64,000 nt of DNA from Sporosarcina luteola (GCA_014204635.1 JACHLS010000011.1:62001-126000), one strand, 5' to 3'. Shown: positions 18,087 to 27,260, numbered from the stretch's first letter. Notes: a model not told the origin generated them from the sequence alone. Numbers and translations: made by a program.

Positions 18087-18791
18087 TCAGTCAGGAAGAC
18101 GTCGGTTTGTTTTGTCTCTAAGAAGAAGCCAAATCAATAAAAACATACCTAAGGCAACAGCTTCCAATGAAGCGATATACCAGGGGTATGGACCCAGGTA
18201 GTCGAGTAAACTGCCGTTGAGAGGTTTAGTGGCCAGGAACATATAATTCCCCTCCACTTCTTTATTAACAAAAAGAATGACAGGCAGCAGAACATTTAGT
18301 AAAAGAAAGGCCTGAAAGACACCCTTCAAGGTTGGCGTATAACCTTTCACCCAAACGAAATATAAACCGGTTAAGATAATGCCTGCATGTGTGAAGAAAA
18401 AATGAAAAAACCGGAAATGAGGGAAATCCAAATCTAACACTGGGGTACTCATCGCTTGGAGTGCCCCGCCAATGCCTGCAAAAATAACGAAATTGGCAAT
18501 CGAACGTTTCCCGGTCCACAGCAGTACGATCGTCGCAAGTAAAGAAATGCTGCATAATTCGAGCGGTAATGAATCTTGCAAATGCCAACGTCCTGTAGCA
18601 GCCATCCAGATGTGAAACAGTATTTCAAACACCAGCAACACGATTGAGAACGAACGTTCCAGCCTTCTCAAATTTGTTACTCGAAGCTTCAACCGATTTT
18701 TGCTTGCATACAGAACGCCAACTAAACTGAAAAAAATCAGGATGGCCCACATATGTGTTGTCGAAAACATCATGAATTCATTTGTGTGCAT
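18087..18791 (-). CDS. YwaF-family integral membrane protein
   Basis: 234 aa with six or seven predicted membrane helices. The pattern (WMAATGRWHLQDSLPLELC in the middle, HFRFFHFFFTHAG and a PLNGSLLDYLGPYPWY loop near the C-terminus) matches the TIGR02206/YwaF family of unknown function. I start at the ATG at 18791, which has AAGGGTGAT six bases upstream; the upstream 25 codons of open frame have no ribosome site. Monocistronic and divergent from the gene at 18915. Confidence 0.75.
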   Translation of the reverse strand: MHTNEFMMFSTTHMWAILIFFSLVGVLYASKNRLKLRVTNLRRLERSFSIVLLVFEILFHIWMAATGRWHLQDSLPLELCSISLLATIVLLWTGKRSIANFVIFAGIGGALQAMSTPVLDLDFPHFRFFHFFFTHAGIILTGLYFVWVKGYTPTLKGVFQAFLLLNVLLPVILFVNKEVEGNYMFLATKPLNGSLLDYLGPYPWYIASLEAVALGMFLLIWLLLRDKTNRRLPD

Positions 18792-18914
18792 GTCTATCAC
18801 CCTTATCGGCAGTTGATCTAATAACTGGACGCATTTTCCATAGGAAAGTTCTCTAACACGAAACATGGGGTACCCTCATATGCTAGAAAAGATTTAGTGA
18901 TAGGAGGAATACCT

Positions 18915-19316
18915 ATGGTTTTCTATCCGCATTCATATGTCTCTTATACAGCATCACCTGCTGTCTATCCGTATTATAGACCGACGCACTTGGCGGTACA
19001 GCAACAACGTGGACAGGGTCAGCCATTTCCACCGGTAGATATTAAGAAATTCAATTTATCGGCCCGCCGGTACCAAGCAATTTTGAAACAAGTTGATTTA
19101 TTTACAGGAAGCATCATCGCTTCCGATCACTTTGCACGACAGCTGATGGAAGCGGCACAAGCCTCTAATCAGGCTGAAGTGGATCGGCTGATCCGCTCTA
19201 CTGGCATTACGGTCTCCTACCAACTGCTCTATACTCCGGACGGTCTTCGAATCGACTTTGCGAATAACGATTCTCAGAGCAACTGCTGTCATCTTCGGAT
19301 GGTTTTGGGCTGGTAA
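18915..19316 (+). CDS. Small conserved protein, possible YuzC-like spore-coat protein
   Basis: 133 aa. A Tyr/Pro-rich N-terminus (FYPHSYVSYTASPAVYPYY) precedes a helical domain (FNLSARRYQAILKQVDLFT ... FARQLMEAAQASNQAEVDRL) and ends YTPDGLRIDF. This layout resembles the small inner spore-coat proteins such as YuzC; the match is from memory and not verified. AGGAGG at 18902-18907 fixes the start at 18915. Confidence 0.5.
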   Translation: MVFYPHSYVSYTASPAVYPYYRPTHLAVQQQRGQGQPFPPVDIKKFNLSARRYQAILKQVDLFTGSIIASDHFARQLMEAAQASNQAEVDRLIRSTGITVSYQLLYTPDGLRIDFANNDSQSNCCHLRMVLGW

Positions 19317-19398
19317 GAAACATAACAAAATTACGCTGTCGATGTTATCAAGTTATGCACCGGTTTACCGACCGAAAAAACAATTGTGATGATCAATT

Positions 19399-19438
19399 AA
19401 AAAACACCCTTCCCACTTAAATGAAGTGATTGGGTGTC
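19399..19438. terminator. Terminator of the modABC operon
   Basis: Imperfect stem ACACCC...CACTT/AAGTG...GGGTGT, followed on the minus strand by TTTTTT. It lies directly after modC and also faces the gene ending at 19316. Confidence 0.7.
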
Positions 19439-19466
19439 TTATGAGTTTTGAAGCTTTGGTGAAAAC

Positions 19467-20114
19467 TCACCTGTTCTGTTCCTTGATTGATTTCCCTTTG
19501 TCCAAATGAAGGATTCGGTCGCCAAGTTTTTCAGCCTCGTTGCGGTCGTGCGTTACGATAAGAAACGGCACGCTGTTCCACAGTTGGTGCAAGCGAAGCA
19601 ATTCGTCTTGGCATTGCCATCTTGTCTCCTCGTCGAGTGCCGATAGGGGTTCATCGAGGAGCAGCAACGAAGGTTCTGTCGCAAGAGCACGAGCCAAAGC
19701 GACCCGCTGTTTTTCACCACCCGATATTTGATGCGGGTACTTCTTGACTAGATGATGGATGCCTAAAACATCCAGTAACTGCTGAATAATAGGTTCCTTT
19801 TTGGGCCTGTCCTTTTTAGGCACCCCATACCAGATGTTTTTCTCGACTGAAACATGCGGGAAGAGGGCATAGTCTTGAAACAGATAGCCAATCTTCCTTT
19901 TTTGGGGCGGCATTGAATATCCCTCGCCGAACAATAAGTTGTTTCCTAACCGAATGTGGCCGCCATCCGGTTGTTCCAACCCTGCCAAACAGTTTAAAAT
20001 CGTCGTTTTGCCTGAACCAGATGGACCGAATAATACGACAATCTCCTTGTTCGCTTTGAACTCAACGTCTATATCGAAATGAGGAAGTTCTTTTTGGATC
20101 TGTACGTCCAGCAC
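19467..20114 (-). CDS. modC: Molybdate ABC transporter ATP-binding protein
   Basis: 215 aa. Walker A FGPSGSGKT, Q-loop FQDYALFPH, signature SGGEKQRVALARAL, Walker B LLLLDEPLSALD, H-loop VTHDRNEA. It is shorter than E. coli ModC because the C-terminal Mop domain is absent, a common Firmicute form. I prefer the GTG at 20114 (AGGTGA five bases upstream; N-terminus MLDVQIQKELPHF as in the family). A GTG at 20123 that overlaps the modB stop is also possible. It energises molybdate import through ModB. Confidence 0.85.
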   Translation of the reverse strand: MLDVQIQKELPHFDIDVEFKANKEIVVLFGPSGSGKTTILNCLAGLEQPDGGHIRLGNNLLFGEGYSMPPQKRKIGYLFQDYALFPHVSVEKNIWYGVPKKDRPKKEPIIQQLLDVLGIHHLVKKYPHQISGGEKQRVALARALATEPSLLLLDEPLSALDEETRWQCQDELLRLHQLWNSVPFLIVTHDRNEAEKLGDRILHLDKGKSIKEQNR

Positions 20115-20119
20115 TGCTC

Positions 20120-20812
20120 TCACCTGCCCTTTTCATTTGCAAACCGCCGCATGTTCCGTTTACTCCACCAATTCAGCCAAGTAATCGCGCTAAAGCCGAG
20201 AGCTACGATGATAACGACCCAAAAAGCGGCTTTTTCCATATGTCCCGATTCAACAGCGAAATAGATGGCCATCGGAATCGTATCCGTTTTGCCTGGTATG
20301 TATCCTGCCAGCATAAGAGTAGCGCCAAATTCTCCAAGCCCTCGAGCGAATGACAAGACGAGACCAGCCAGCAAACCTGGCCACGCAAGCGGGAATGCGA
20401 TTGTCCAAAAGACGCGCCAGTTGGATGCGCCCATCGTTCGAGCGGCGTTTTCCAAACGGATATCCACATGTTCGAAGGCTGCAGCAGAGCTTTGATACAT
20501 TAAAGGAAAGGACACAACAACCGAAGCGATAACGGCACCGATCCATGAGAAAACAATTTGGACGTCGAACCACTCCAACAGCCATTTTCCCAGCCACCCA
20601 TTTTTTCCAAACAAGAGAAGCAATCCGAACCCGACCACTGTCGGCGGGAGGACCAGAGGCAGTAGGAAAATAGATTCAATGACACTTTTGCCGAAAAATT
20701 GTCTTTTTGCCAACAGGTGAGCAAAAAAAATGCCGGCAATAAATACAATGGTCGTTGATATGGCCGCCACTTTCAGTGATAAAAACAAAGGCGTGTAATC
20801 CCCGGATCCCAT
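20120..20812 (-). CDS. modB: Molybdate ABC transporter permease
   Basis: 230 aa with five or six membrane helices. The cytoplasmic EAA loop is ENAARTMGASNWRVFWTIAFP-like (glycine of the GAS motif present), followed by ARGLGEFGATLMLAG, the diagnostic ModB/CysU segment. The start could be the ATG at 20812 or the ATG at 20824. GGAAGGAG directly abuts the latter, so 20812 is preferred, with modest certainty. It sits between modA and modC in one operon. Confidence 0.88.
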   Translation of the reverse strand: MGSGDYTPLFLSLKVAAISTTIVFIAGIFFAHLLAKRQFFGKSVIESIFLLPLVLPPTVVGFGLLLLFGKNGWLGKWLLEWFDVQIVFSWIGAVIASVVVSFPLMYQSSAAAFEHVDIRLENAARTMGASNWRVFWTIAFPLAWPGLLAGLVLSFARGLGEFGATLMLAGYIPGKTDTIPMAIYFAVESGHMEKAAFWVVIIVALGFSAITWLNWWSKRNMRRFANEKGR

Positions 20813-20835
20813 ATGGCACACCATCTCCTTCCCTT

Positions 20836-21618
20836 TTAATGAAAGCCGTATTTGTGAAGAACTGTTTTACCTTCTTCGCCTGCCAAAAATTCTAGAAACA
20901 CTTGTGCTTTGTCGGGATGTTTGGTCTTCTCTACTACAGCTCCGGGATAAACGATTGGCGAATGCCAATTGTCGTCAGCGATCGCCAGCACTTTCACCTT
21001 CTCTGAAATGGCCGCATCACTGGAATAAACCATCCCAAAATCTGCATTGCCCATTTCCACGTGGGTCAGCACTTGCCGGACATCCGACCCGAGAACGAGT
21101 TTACCTTGAAGTGGTTCCCATAATCCAACCTCTTCCAGAACTTGTTTCGAATAACGTCCAGCCGGCACACTGTCCGGTTCCCCGATCGCGAGATGCTGCA
21201 GCTTAGACGGATCAATAGCTTCAAATGACTTCGGCCCGCTTTCTCTATTTTGCGCTGCTATTAACGCTAACGTATTTTTCGCAAAATCGATTCGGCTGTT
21301 CTGATCAATCAAATTCCCCTCTTCCAGACGGTCCATATCCTGCTCACTAGCAGATAAGAACACATCCGCGGGTGCGCCTTGTTCGATTTGCGTGGCCAGT
21401 TTGCCAGAGCTGCCAAAGTTAAATGACAACTGGATGTCGGGATGCTCCGTTTCAAAAGTCTTTTGCAACTCCGTTAAGGCATCTGTCAGACTTGCTGCAG
21501 CCGAAATCATGATTTCATATTGATCTGATGAAGATGTAGTGTTTCCTTCCGTTTCCTTGTTGCAACCACCAAGAAACGCAATACAACAAAAACACAGGAT
21601 CATCAACGTTTTTCTCAC
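20836..21618 (-). CDS. modA: Molybdate-binding lipoprotein
   Basis: 260 aa. Lipoprotein signal peptide with lipobox LGGC, then a type II periplasmic-binding fold: AAASLTDAL (oxyanion-binding loop), FGSSGKLATQIEQGAPADVFLSA, LVLGSDVRQVLTHVEMGNADFGMVY-type C-terminal lobe segments. It captures molybdate (or tungstate) outside the membrane. The start is taken at the GTG at 21618, 8 bases after GAGGAGG; a TTG sits just before. First gene of the operon. Confidence 0.9.
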   Translation of the reverse strand: MRKTLMILCFCCIAFLGGCNKETEGNTTSSSDQYEIMISAAASLTDALTELQKTFETEHPDIQLSFNFGSSGKLATQIEQGAPADVFLSASEQDMDRLEEGNLIDQNSRIDFAKNTLALIAAQNRESGPKSFEAIDPSKLQHLAIGEPDSVPAGRYSKQVLEEVGLWEPLQGKLVLGSDVRQVLTHVEMGNADFGMVYSSDAAISEKVKVLAIADDNWHSPIVYPGAVVEKTKHPDKAQVFLEFLAGEEGKTVLHKYGFH

Positions 21619-21658
21619 CAAACCACCCTCCTCAGTTCCTTATTTACTTATTTAACAT

Positions 21659-21699
21659 CAGTTATAACATAATATAACTAGTTATATCTAGTTATAATT
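21659..21699. promoter_or_regulatory. Palindromic operator-like repeats in the mod intergenic region
   Basis: A 16-bp perfect palindrome ATATAACTAGTTATAT (21672-21687) is flanked by two more AGTTATA copies (21660-21666 and 21690-21696). It lies between modA and the divergent regulator gene and overlaps the likely modA promoter, so it is a candidate binding site for that regulator. Confidence 0.5.
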
Positions 21700-21804
21700 A
21701 AAAGAATTTACTTATTATTAGATTGTTTTCTTTACTTTCTGTAGGGGGGTAAGCGACAATAAGCATACAACAAGCTTTCATTCGAACGAAAGGAGGATGG
21801 ATAG

Positions 21805-22782
21805 ATGAAACATCAAACGATTTCCTATACGACCGAAGAAATTGCGGATATGTTGAAGGTATCAAAACTAACGGTTTATGACTTAATCAAAAAAGGTGAA
21901 TTACAGGCATATCGAGTTGGCAGGCAGATGAGGATTGACGAAAAGGATCTGGAAACTTATAAAGAGAGTTCAAAAAGCGGACAGGCAGAGCGCAGCAACC
22001 ACCATTTGGAACTGGTGAAAGAACCAGCAGAGCCTTCTCCTATGACTGCACATGCCACTTCCCTATTGCGTCCAGATCACCAATTGATCATAAGCGGGCA
22101 AGACATCAGCCTTGATCTATTGGCCAACGCGATCGATAAAGGAAACAGCGGCTATCGTCCATTGCGCTCCTTTACCGGGAGCTTGAACAGTCTGGTTTCG
22201 ATGTATCGCGGTGAAGCAGATATCGTCAGTCTCCATTTATTCGATGGTGATACAGGTACATACAATATCCCATATGTGAAACGGATGCTGGTTGGCCACT
22301 CCTATATGGTCGTCAATCTTCTTTTCCGCACTGCCGGCCTCTACGTACAAAAAGGAAATCCGAAGGGATTAAGTGGATGGCGCGATTTCAAAATGCCCGG
22401 CTTATCGATTGTCAATCGAGAAAAGGGGTCGGGAGCGAGGGTGCTTCTCGATGAAAAACTGAGAATGGAAGGCATACCCGCCAGATCGATTCCCGGCTAC
22501 GAAACCGAAGAACTGAATCACATTGCTGTTGCGTCTAAGATTGCAGCAGGCCATGCAGATGTCGGCATCGGCATTGAGAAAGCAGCGCTGTTAACGGGCG
22601 TTGAGTTCGTTCCACTCATCCAGGAACAATATGACATTGTCATGTTCAAGACGAAAGAGAATGTCCAGCTCCGCGAATCGCTTAAAACGATTCTACAATC
22701 CACGTCTTTTCGAAATGAATTGGAATCATTAGGTGGATATGATTTATCCTCCATGGGCCGAATTATCTACGAGACTGAATAA
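21805..22782 (+). CDS. HTH regulator with molybdate-binding-like sensor domain
   Basis: 325 aa. The N-terminal excisionase-type helix-turn-helix (about 7-55: YTTEEIADMLKVSKLTVYDL, then the wing KGELQAYRVGRQMRI) is followed by a linker and a domain (about 90-320) resembling ModA-like substrate-binding proteins (PBP_like, PF12727), as in other one-component molybdate regulators. Divergent from modABC; likely represses or senses for it, with the operator in the shared intergenic region. AAAGGAGG precedes the ATG. The role is inferred from domains and context. Confidence 0.8.
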   Translation: MKHQTISYTTEEIADMLKVSKLTVYDLIKKGELQAYRVGRQMRIDEKDLETYKESSKSGQAERSNHHLELVKEPAEPSPMTAHATSLLRPDHQLIISGQDISLDLLANAIDKGNSGYRPLRSFTGSLNSLVSMYRGEADIVSLHLFDGDTGTYNIPYVKRMLVGHSYMVVNLLFRTAGLYVQKGNPKGLSGWRDFKMPGLSIVNREKGSGARVLLDEKLRMEGIPARSIPGYETEELNHIAVASKIAAGHADVGIGIEKAALLTGVEFVPLIQEQYDIVMFKTKENVQLRESLKTILQSTSFRNELESLGGYDLSSMGRIIYETE

Positions 22783-22783
22783 C

Positions 22784-22837
22784 AAAAAGGAAGCATGGCG
22801 TTGAGGGTCTCCCCCTCCCGGCTCGCTTCCTTTTTTT
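22784..22837. terminator. Terminator after the mod regulator
   Basis: An 11-bp stem AAAAAGGAAGC/GCTTCCTTTTT has a long loop with secondary GC pairing and continues into a T-run. It lies between convergent genes. Confidence 0.75.
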
Positions 22838-22839
22838 GA

Positions 22840-24048
22840 TCACTTTTCTTTCACACCTTCATAATGCATCTCTCTGTCTTGTTCGAATGTATTATAACGC
22901 ATCTTATACAATTGAAATAAATGGGTAAGCAGCACTTTCAATAATGCATAGCCCGGTATACCAAGAATCACACCTGGCACGCCGAACAAAGACCCCGCGG
23001 ACAACAAGACGAAGATAATGGTAATAGGGTGTATCTTCAACGATTTCCCCATAATTTGTGGAGATATGAACTTTCCGTCTATTAACTGAACAATCGTCCA
23101 AACAACTGCCAACTTCACCAACATGAAAGGAGATGTGACAATGGCAATGATTACAGCGGGGGTAATGGCGATAGCCGGCCCTAAATAAGGCACTACACTT
23201 GTAAACATGGCAAGTACACCGAGCAGAAACGCGTACTTCATGCCAATGATCCGAAAGCCGATCGACACCATAATACCGATGCAAATTGCCACAAGGATTT
23301 GCCCTTGGATATAGGCGCTGATCTGATGGTCGGCATCCTTAAAAATGGCTTCTGCATCATCACGCATGCGTGGAGGCATTAACTTTTTAATGAAAGCCGG
23401 CAGCTTTTCTCCATCTTTCAGCAGGTAAAATAAAATGAAAGGCACCGTAACAATGGCGAGAACAAATCCAGTCAACGCCGAAATGAACGAAGTGACACCG
23501 GAAGCAATGCCGCCGACCGTATCCGTAAACATTCTTCCGATATCCCCTAACCCTTTATCGAGCAGAGTGTTGACGTTGAAGTTCAATCCTTCATAATATG
23601 TGGAGAAAATGGAACTTCGTAAAAAGAGATCCAGTTTGATGATCATCTGCTGAAAGTAGGACGGAAATTCATCTACCAAATTGGTAAACTGCCCCTTCAA
23701 AAACGGAAACACAAGCACAACGAGCAATGTAATGAGCCCGATGAGCCCGATAAAAATAATTAAGATGCCCCACACTCTTGGGATACGAAGACGTTCCAGC
23801 AAGCGCAAGATCGGCCGTAAAATATAATACGCAATGGTTGCCAGAATAATCGGCAAGACGACGGTGGAGAAAAATACTTTGATCGGGTAAAAAACAAACG
23901 AGACCTTACTGTAGACAAGGATGATCAATCCTATCAATAAGAGGAGACCGAGTACATATACTGTACTCTGTCCCCCTAAAAACGCGATGATTCGATGATT
24001 GCCGATCCGCCGGCCTGGTTGAGCTTTTTTTTGATCGTTCAATTTCAT
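22840..24048 (-). CDS. AI-2E family transporter
   Basis: 402 aa with eight predicted helices in the family pattern: paired N-terminal helices, a central amphipathic region (about 130-190), then LLKDGEKLP, a proline-rich PPRMRDDAE loop, QGQILVAICIGIM, and the LVQLIDGKFISP-like segment (here WTIVQLIDGKFISPQIMG). The family mediates export of small molecules or ion antiport; AI-2 export itself should not be assumed. It starts 14 bases after the LCP gene, so they are likely co-transcribed. Confidence 0.85.
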   Translation of the reverse strand: MKLNDQKKAQPGRRIGNHRIIAFLGGQSTVYVLGLLLLIGLIILVYSKVSFVFYPIKVFFSTVVLPIILATIAYYILRPILRLLERLRIPRVWGILIIFIGLIGLITLLVVLVFPFLKGQFTNLVDEFPSYFQQMIIKLDLFLRSSIFSTYYEGLNFNVNTLLDKGLGDIGRMFTDTVGGIASGVTSFISALTGFVLAIVTVPFILFYLLKDGEKLPAFIKKLMPPRMRDDAEAIFKDADHQISAYIQGQILVAICIGIMVSIGFRIIGMKYAFLLGVLAMFTSVVPYLGPAIAITPAVIIAIVTSPFMLVKLAVVWTIVQLIDGKFISPQIMGKSLKIHPITIIFVLLSAGSLFGVPGVILGIPGYALLKVLLTHLFQLYKMRYNTFEQDREMHYEGVKEK

Positions 24049-24062
24049 CTGCCCTCTCCTAT

Positions 24063-25019
24063 TTAGTCCTGTTGCTGAAGAAATCCAGCAATCGCATCTT
24101 TGTTTTTCTGCAAATCCAGTTCGATAACGGAACCTGCGTGAGCATAGGAGTTAAACGAATAAGAGCCTTCCACCGGAACGGTCATCGTATCAATCTGCGC
24201 ACCGCGGCTCATTAGCACCGTAAGAGCACGGGTGAGTTCGTCTTTTGTACTTAAGTCCGTTTGGATAAATCCTGAAACGGAACCTGCAAGTTTGGGTACA
24301 TGCAGCAGCATGCCAGGACGCAATGCCTCTTCTTTCACCGCCGCAATCACTTTTTGCTGCCTTGCTACCCTGCCGAAATCACCTTCCGCATCAGCACGGA
24401 AGCGGGCATAACCCAACAGCTCTTTGCCGTTCAAACGATGGGTGCCCGGCACAAGGGTGACCCCTATCTTCTCGGACATCTCCTTTTCCACATCGATTTC
24501 GATGCCATCCGGGAATCCTGCATCAATGATCGATTCGAAATTGTCAAAGTCGATGATTGCGTAATGATGGATCGGGATATCGAACATGCCTGTAATCGTA
24601 TCCTTTGCTGTCTGCACGCCGCCTAAATAGTAGGCCGTGTTTAATTTGTAGGATTTATATCCAGGAATCTCTGCATAAATGTCTCGCATAAAAGAGATAA
24701 GTCGCATTTTCCCCTCGTTTTTGTCCCACGACAATACCATCATCGTATCGGTCCGGGAGCGCCCGCTGCCGTCATTATCAATGCCTAAAAGAAGATAATT
24801 CTCAACGGAAGGGTTCTTGGGATCCACCATATCCCCCTTGAAAGGTCCCGGATCGATCTCATGGCCCTTTGCCAACGATTTTCCGGCATTGAATTGAAAG
24901 TAGGAATAACAGCTTGCTATAAGAAAGAAGATTATAAGCAGCGTAAGAATGACCCTGCCAACACGGAGCTTCTTTTTTCTCCTTCTCCTTGGTAAAGGTC
25001 CTTCGTATTGTTCTTCCAT
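24063..25019 (-). CDS. LytR-CpsA-Psr (LCP) family cell-wall ligase
   Basis: 318 aa. A basic cytoplasmic N-terminus (RRRRKKK), one membrane helix (about 23-45), then the extracellular LCP domain: LLLGIDNDGSGRSRTDTMMV with the two conserved arginines, SFMRDIYAEIPG, KLNTAYYLGG, HHYAIIDFDNF, GYARFRADAEGDFGRVARQQ. It transfers teichoic acid or other glycopolymers from undecaprenyl carriers to peptidoglycan. GGAGG lies 9-10 bases upstream of the ATG. A short C-terminal extension follows the core domain. Confidence 0.9.
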   Translation of the reverse strand: MEEQYEGPLPRRRRKKKLRVGRVILTLLIIFFLIASCYSYFQFNAGKSLAKGHEIDPGPFKGDMVDPKNPSVENYLLLGIDNDGSGRSRTDTMMVLSWDKNEGKMRLISFMRDIYAEIPGYKSYKLNTAYYLGGVQTAKDTITGMFDIPIHHYAIIDFDNFESIIDAGFPDGIEIDVEKEMSEKIGVTLVPGTHRLNGKELLGYARFRADAEGDFGRVARQQKVIAAVKEEALRPGMLLHVPKLAGSVSGFIQTDLSTKDELTRALTVLMSRGAQIDTMTVPVEGSYSFNSYAHAGSVIELDLQKNKDAIAGFLQQQD

Positions 25020-25185
25020 TCGATTGATTCCTCCGAACTGTAATTTCCATATGTACTGTAGGACGAATAAAGTTGCAACGGGTTTCGCCGGTAAGATTAG
25101 TATAGCATGTTACAAGTCACCAAGGCATTTATCACTTTCTTCCCTTGCGGCATTGCATATGGTAATAGAAAAGGAGGTGTTAAAT

Positions 25186-25293
25186 ATGGGAAATGAGTAT
25201 TGCGGCGGCGGCAGCGGATACGGCTCTTCTTTTGTGCTTATTGTCGTCCTCTTTATCTTGTTGATCATTGTTGGGGCATCTTTTATTTATTGA
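25186..25293 (+). CDS. yjcZ: YjcZ-family sporulation peptide, 35 aa
   Basis: Gly-rich N-terminus (CGGGSGYGSSF) and a single hydrophobic helix (VLIVVLFILLIIVGASFI), the hallmark of YjcZ/PF09680 peptides expressed during sporulation. AAGGAGGTG lies 7 bases upstream of the ATG. CATATGGTA at 25156-25164 resembles a sigma-K -10 element, but I could not fit a -35 at the usual spacing. Confidence 0.8.
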   Translation: MGNEYCGGGSGYGSSFVLIVVLFILLIIVGASFIY

Positions 25294-25337
25294 GATAACT
25301 CAGTTAGGTGACCATTCATTCATACGCCCCCTTTTTG

Positions 25338-25368
25338 AAGCAAGGACGCTTGGAGCGTCCTTGCTTTT
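25338..25368 (+). terminator. Intrinsic terminator after yjcZ
   Basis: An 11-12-bp stem (AGCAAGGACGC/GCGTCCTTGCT) has a 5-nt loop and is followed by TTTT. Confidence 0.85.
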
Positions 25369-25439
25369 AGATTGATAAAGCGAAAAGGACAAAACATGAT
25401 ACAATGGAAAGTAAATAAATTGAATGGAGGATGTTCGAC

Positions 25440-25976
25440 ATGCCAGAAGATAAAACAATTGAGAAGGCAACATTTGCGGGAGGCTGTTTTTGGTGTATGG
25501 TCAAACCATTTAAAGAGTGGGATGGCATTGTCGATGTAGTTTCGGGCTATATGGGAGGACAGTTGGAAAACCCTACATATGAAGATGTAAAAGGTGGAGC
25601 GTCCGGACATTTGGAGGTGGTCGAGATCACCTTTGACCCTGAAGTTTTTCCTTATGAGAAATTACTCGATGTGTATTGGCAGCAAATTGATCCAACAGAT
25701 GCGGACGGCCAATTTCATGATCGGGGCCATTCGTACTCGACCGCCATTTTCACTTACACAGACGAGCAACGGCAACTGGCAGAATCTTCGAAGGAAGCTC
25801 TGCAAAAGAGCGGCCGGTTCAACAAGCCGATTGTGACCCCGATTCGACCCGCCGAACGATTTTATCGTGCGGAAGAATACCACCAAGACTTTTATAAGAA
25901 AGAACAAAACCATTATGAGGAAGATCGGGCCAAATCGGGCCGAGATGAATTCATTGCAGAACACTGGACGGACTAA
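25440..25976 (+). CDS. msrA: Peptide methionine-S-sulfoxide reductase MsrA (copy 1)
   Basis: 178 aa. The catalytic motif is GCFWC at 15-19 (Cys16 attacks the S-sulfoxide). The EVVEITFDPEVFPYEKLL, QQIDPTDADGQF and AERFYRAEEYHQDF segments are family signatures. No resolving cysteine is visible near the C-terminus. The start at 25440 has TGGAGG 9 bases away; the ATG at 25431 abuts it. It repairs oxidised methionine with thioredoxin. Stand-alone gene; a second, more diverged msrA lies at 51826. Confidence 0.92.
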   Translation: MPEDKTIEKATFAGGCFWCMVKPFKEWDGIVDVVSGYMGGQLENPTYEDVKGGASGHLEVVEITFDPEVFPYEKLLDVYWQQIDPTDADGQFHDRGHSYSTAIFTYTDEQRQLAESSKEALQKSGRFNKPIVTPIRPAERFYRAEEYHQDFYKKEQNHYEEDRAKSGRDEFIAEHWTD

Positions 25977-25982
25977 CGGTAA

Positions 25983-26017
25983 AAGCAGGAGCTGATAGAC
26001 AGGCTCCTGCTTTTTTT
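25983..26017. terminator. Terminator between msrA and the CynX-like gene
   Basis: A 9-bp stem AGCAGGAGC/GCTCCTGCT with a 10-nt loop and a T7 tail. It serves the convergent pair. Confidence 0.85.
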
Positions 26018-26018
26018 A

Positions 26019-27203
26019 TTACAACCGATCTTGCCGTTTGCCGTTTCCAATAAAAAAGGTCAGTATGATCATGAGAAGAAAGAATGCTGCGATAATCAGC
26101 AAAGTATTATGATGATTGCTTGTAAGATCATACAGGACTCCTATTAATAATGGAAGGATCCCTGCCATGATATATCCGCCTGTCTGCATCATCGCTGTCC
26201 AATCATTCGTCTCGGAAGCTGTTTCTGTTTCATCCAGCGGGAGCAGTAAAGCAATCGGAAATAAGCCCCCTAGAGGAATCCCAAGAATAAATGCGCCAAT
26301 CCATGTCAATACATGGCTTCCTGTCCCGATGAATCCTACACCCAGCAAACCTGCCAAAAGGATGACTAGCAGCCAGAACCGTCTTGCAGGAAAACGTCCA
26401 ATCAAGAGCGGAAACAATAAGTTGAAGATGATTTGAATAATCGTCATCATACTGAGCAGGGAACTGGCACGAAGCAAAGTGAAGCCATTTGCCATCACAA
26501 CCGGAACGACCCAAGTAATAACAGCGAAGAAAGTCGATGCCTGCAATCCGAAAAAGAGAAGGAATATCCAAGCCTTCGGGGTTTTCCAAGGAGAAGTACC
26601 GGCAGTCCGAGAATGCCCTTCACTTTGTTGACGAATTTGAACCTCCCCTCTTGTTGCTGCCAGCCAAAGCAGAATACCGGCTATAGCCAGAATGGACCAG
26701 ATTCCGAGGGCCATTCGATAGGATGCCGTCGCTTCATATACATAGGCTGTCAGACCAGCACTGATAGACGCGCCCACCCCCATTCCGAATGAATAAACGC
26801 TAATGACCGAAGCGGCGCGCTCCGGAAATTTCTGTTTGATCATGGCGGAGAGCAGCGGACCGATAATTGCTATGGCGATCCCGATGCCAAAAGCAGTTAA
26901 CAGAAGAACTCCATAACTATCGTTCACTCCCCTGACAGCTGTCAGCAATCCAATTACGAAAAGCATGACACATACAGACTTTACAAGTCCCAGTTTTCGA
27001 TTTAATACAGGCGCTAGTAAGGCGAAAATTCCCATGCACAGCACTGGCAATGAAGTCAGAACACTGACTTGCGTGTTGGATAATTCCAATTGATCCCGGA
27101 TGGTATCCAGCATGGGGCCAATCGAAGTGATTGCCGGCCTCATATTGACGGCTACCATAAAAATACCAAGAATCATAAGGATTGTTTGTTTTCTTTTTGT
27201 CAT
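26019..27203 (-). CDS. CynX/NimT-type MFS transporter
   Basis: 394 aa with twelve helices. The N-terminal NMRPAITSIGPML motif is characteristic of the CynX/NimT cluster (cyanate, 2-nitroimidazole and related carriers); the central loop around 195-210 is charged. Substrate unknown. The ATG follows GGAGCACTCC. It is divergent from the small gene at 27283. Confidence 0.82.
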   Translation of the reverse strand: MTKRKQTILMILGIFMVAVNMRPAITSIGPMLDTIRDQLELSNTQVSVLTSLPVLCMGIFALLAPVLNRKLGLVKSVCVMLFVIGLLTAVRGVNDSYGVLLLTAFGIGIAIAIIGPLLSAMIKQKFPERAASVISVYSFGMGVGASISAGLTAYVYEATASYRMALGIWSILAIAGILLWLAATRGEVQIRQQSEGHSRTAGTSPWKTPKAWIFLLFFGLQASTFFAVITWVVPVVMANGFTLLRASSLLSMMTIIQIIFNLLFPLLIGRFPARRFWLLVILLAGLLGVGFIGTGSHVLTWIGAFILGIPLGGLFPIALLLPLDETETASETNDWTAMMQTGGYIMAGILPLLIGVLYDLTSNHHNTLLIIAAFFLLMIILTFFIGNGKRQDRL

Positions 27204-27231
27204 TCTAGGAGTGCTCCTTCACCTTGCGAAC

Positions 27232-27260
27232 TTGTGTTTCCATCCTTTTCCACGTATAAT
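27232..27260 (+). promoter_or_regulatory. Sigma-A promoter for the 84-aa gene
   Basis: -35 TTGTGT (27232-27237), 17-bp spacer, -10 TATAAT (27255-27260), 22 bases before the ATG at 27283. Confidence 0.65.

Noticed and set aside
20250..20597. 115-codon minus-strand frame within modB
   Set aside because: Shadow of a GC-rich membrane-protein gene; modB is unmistakable in another frame.
26230..26589. 119-codon minus-strand frame within the CynX-like gene
   Set aside because: Out-of-frame shadow on the same strand; no start context or conserved features.
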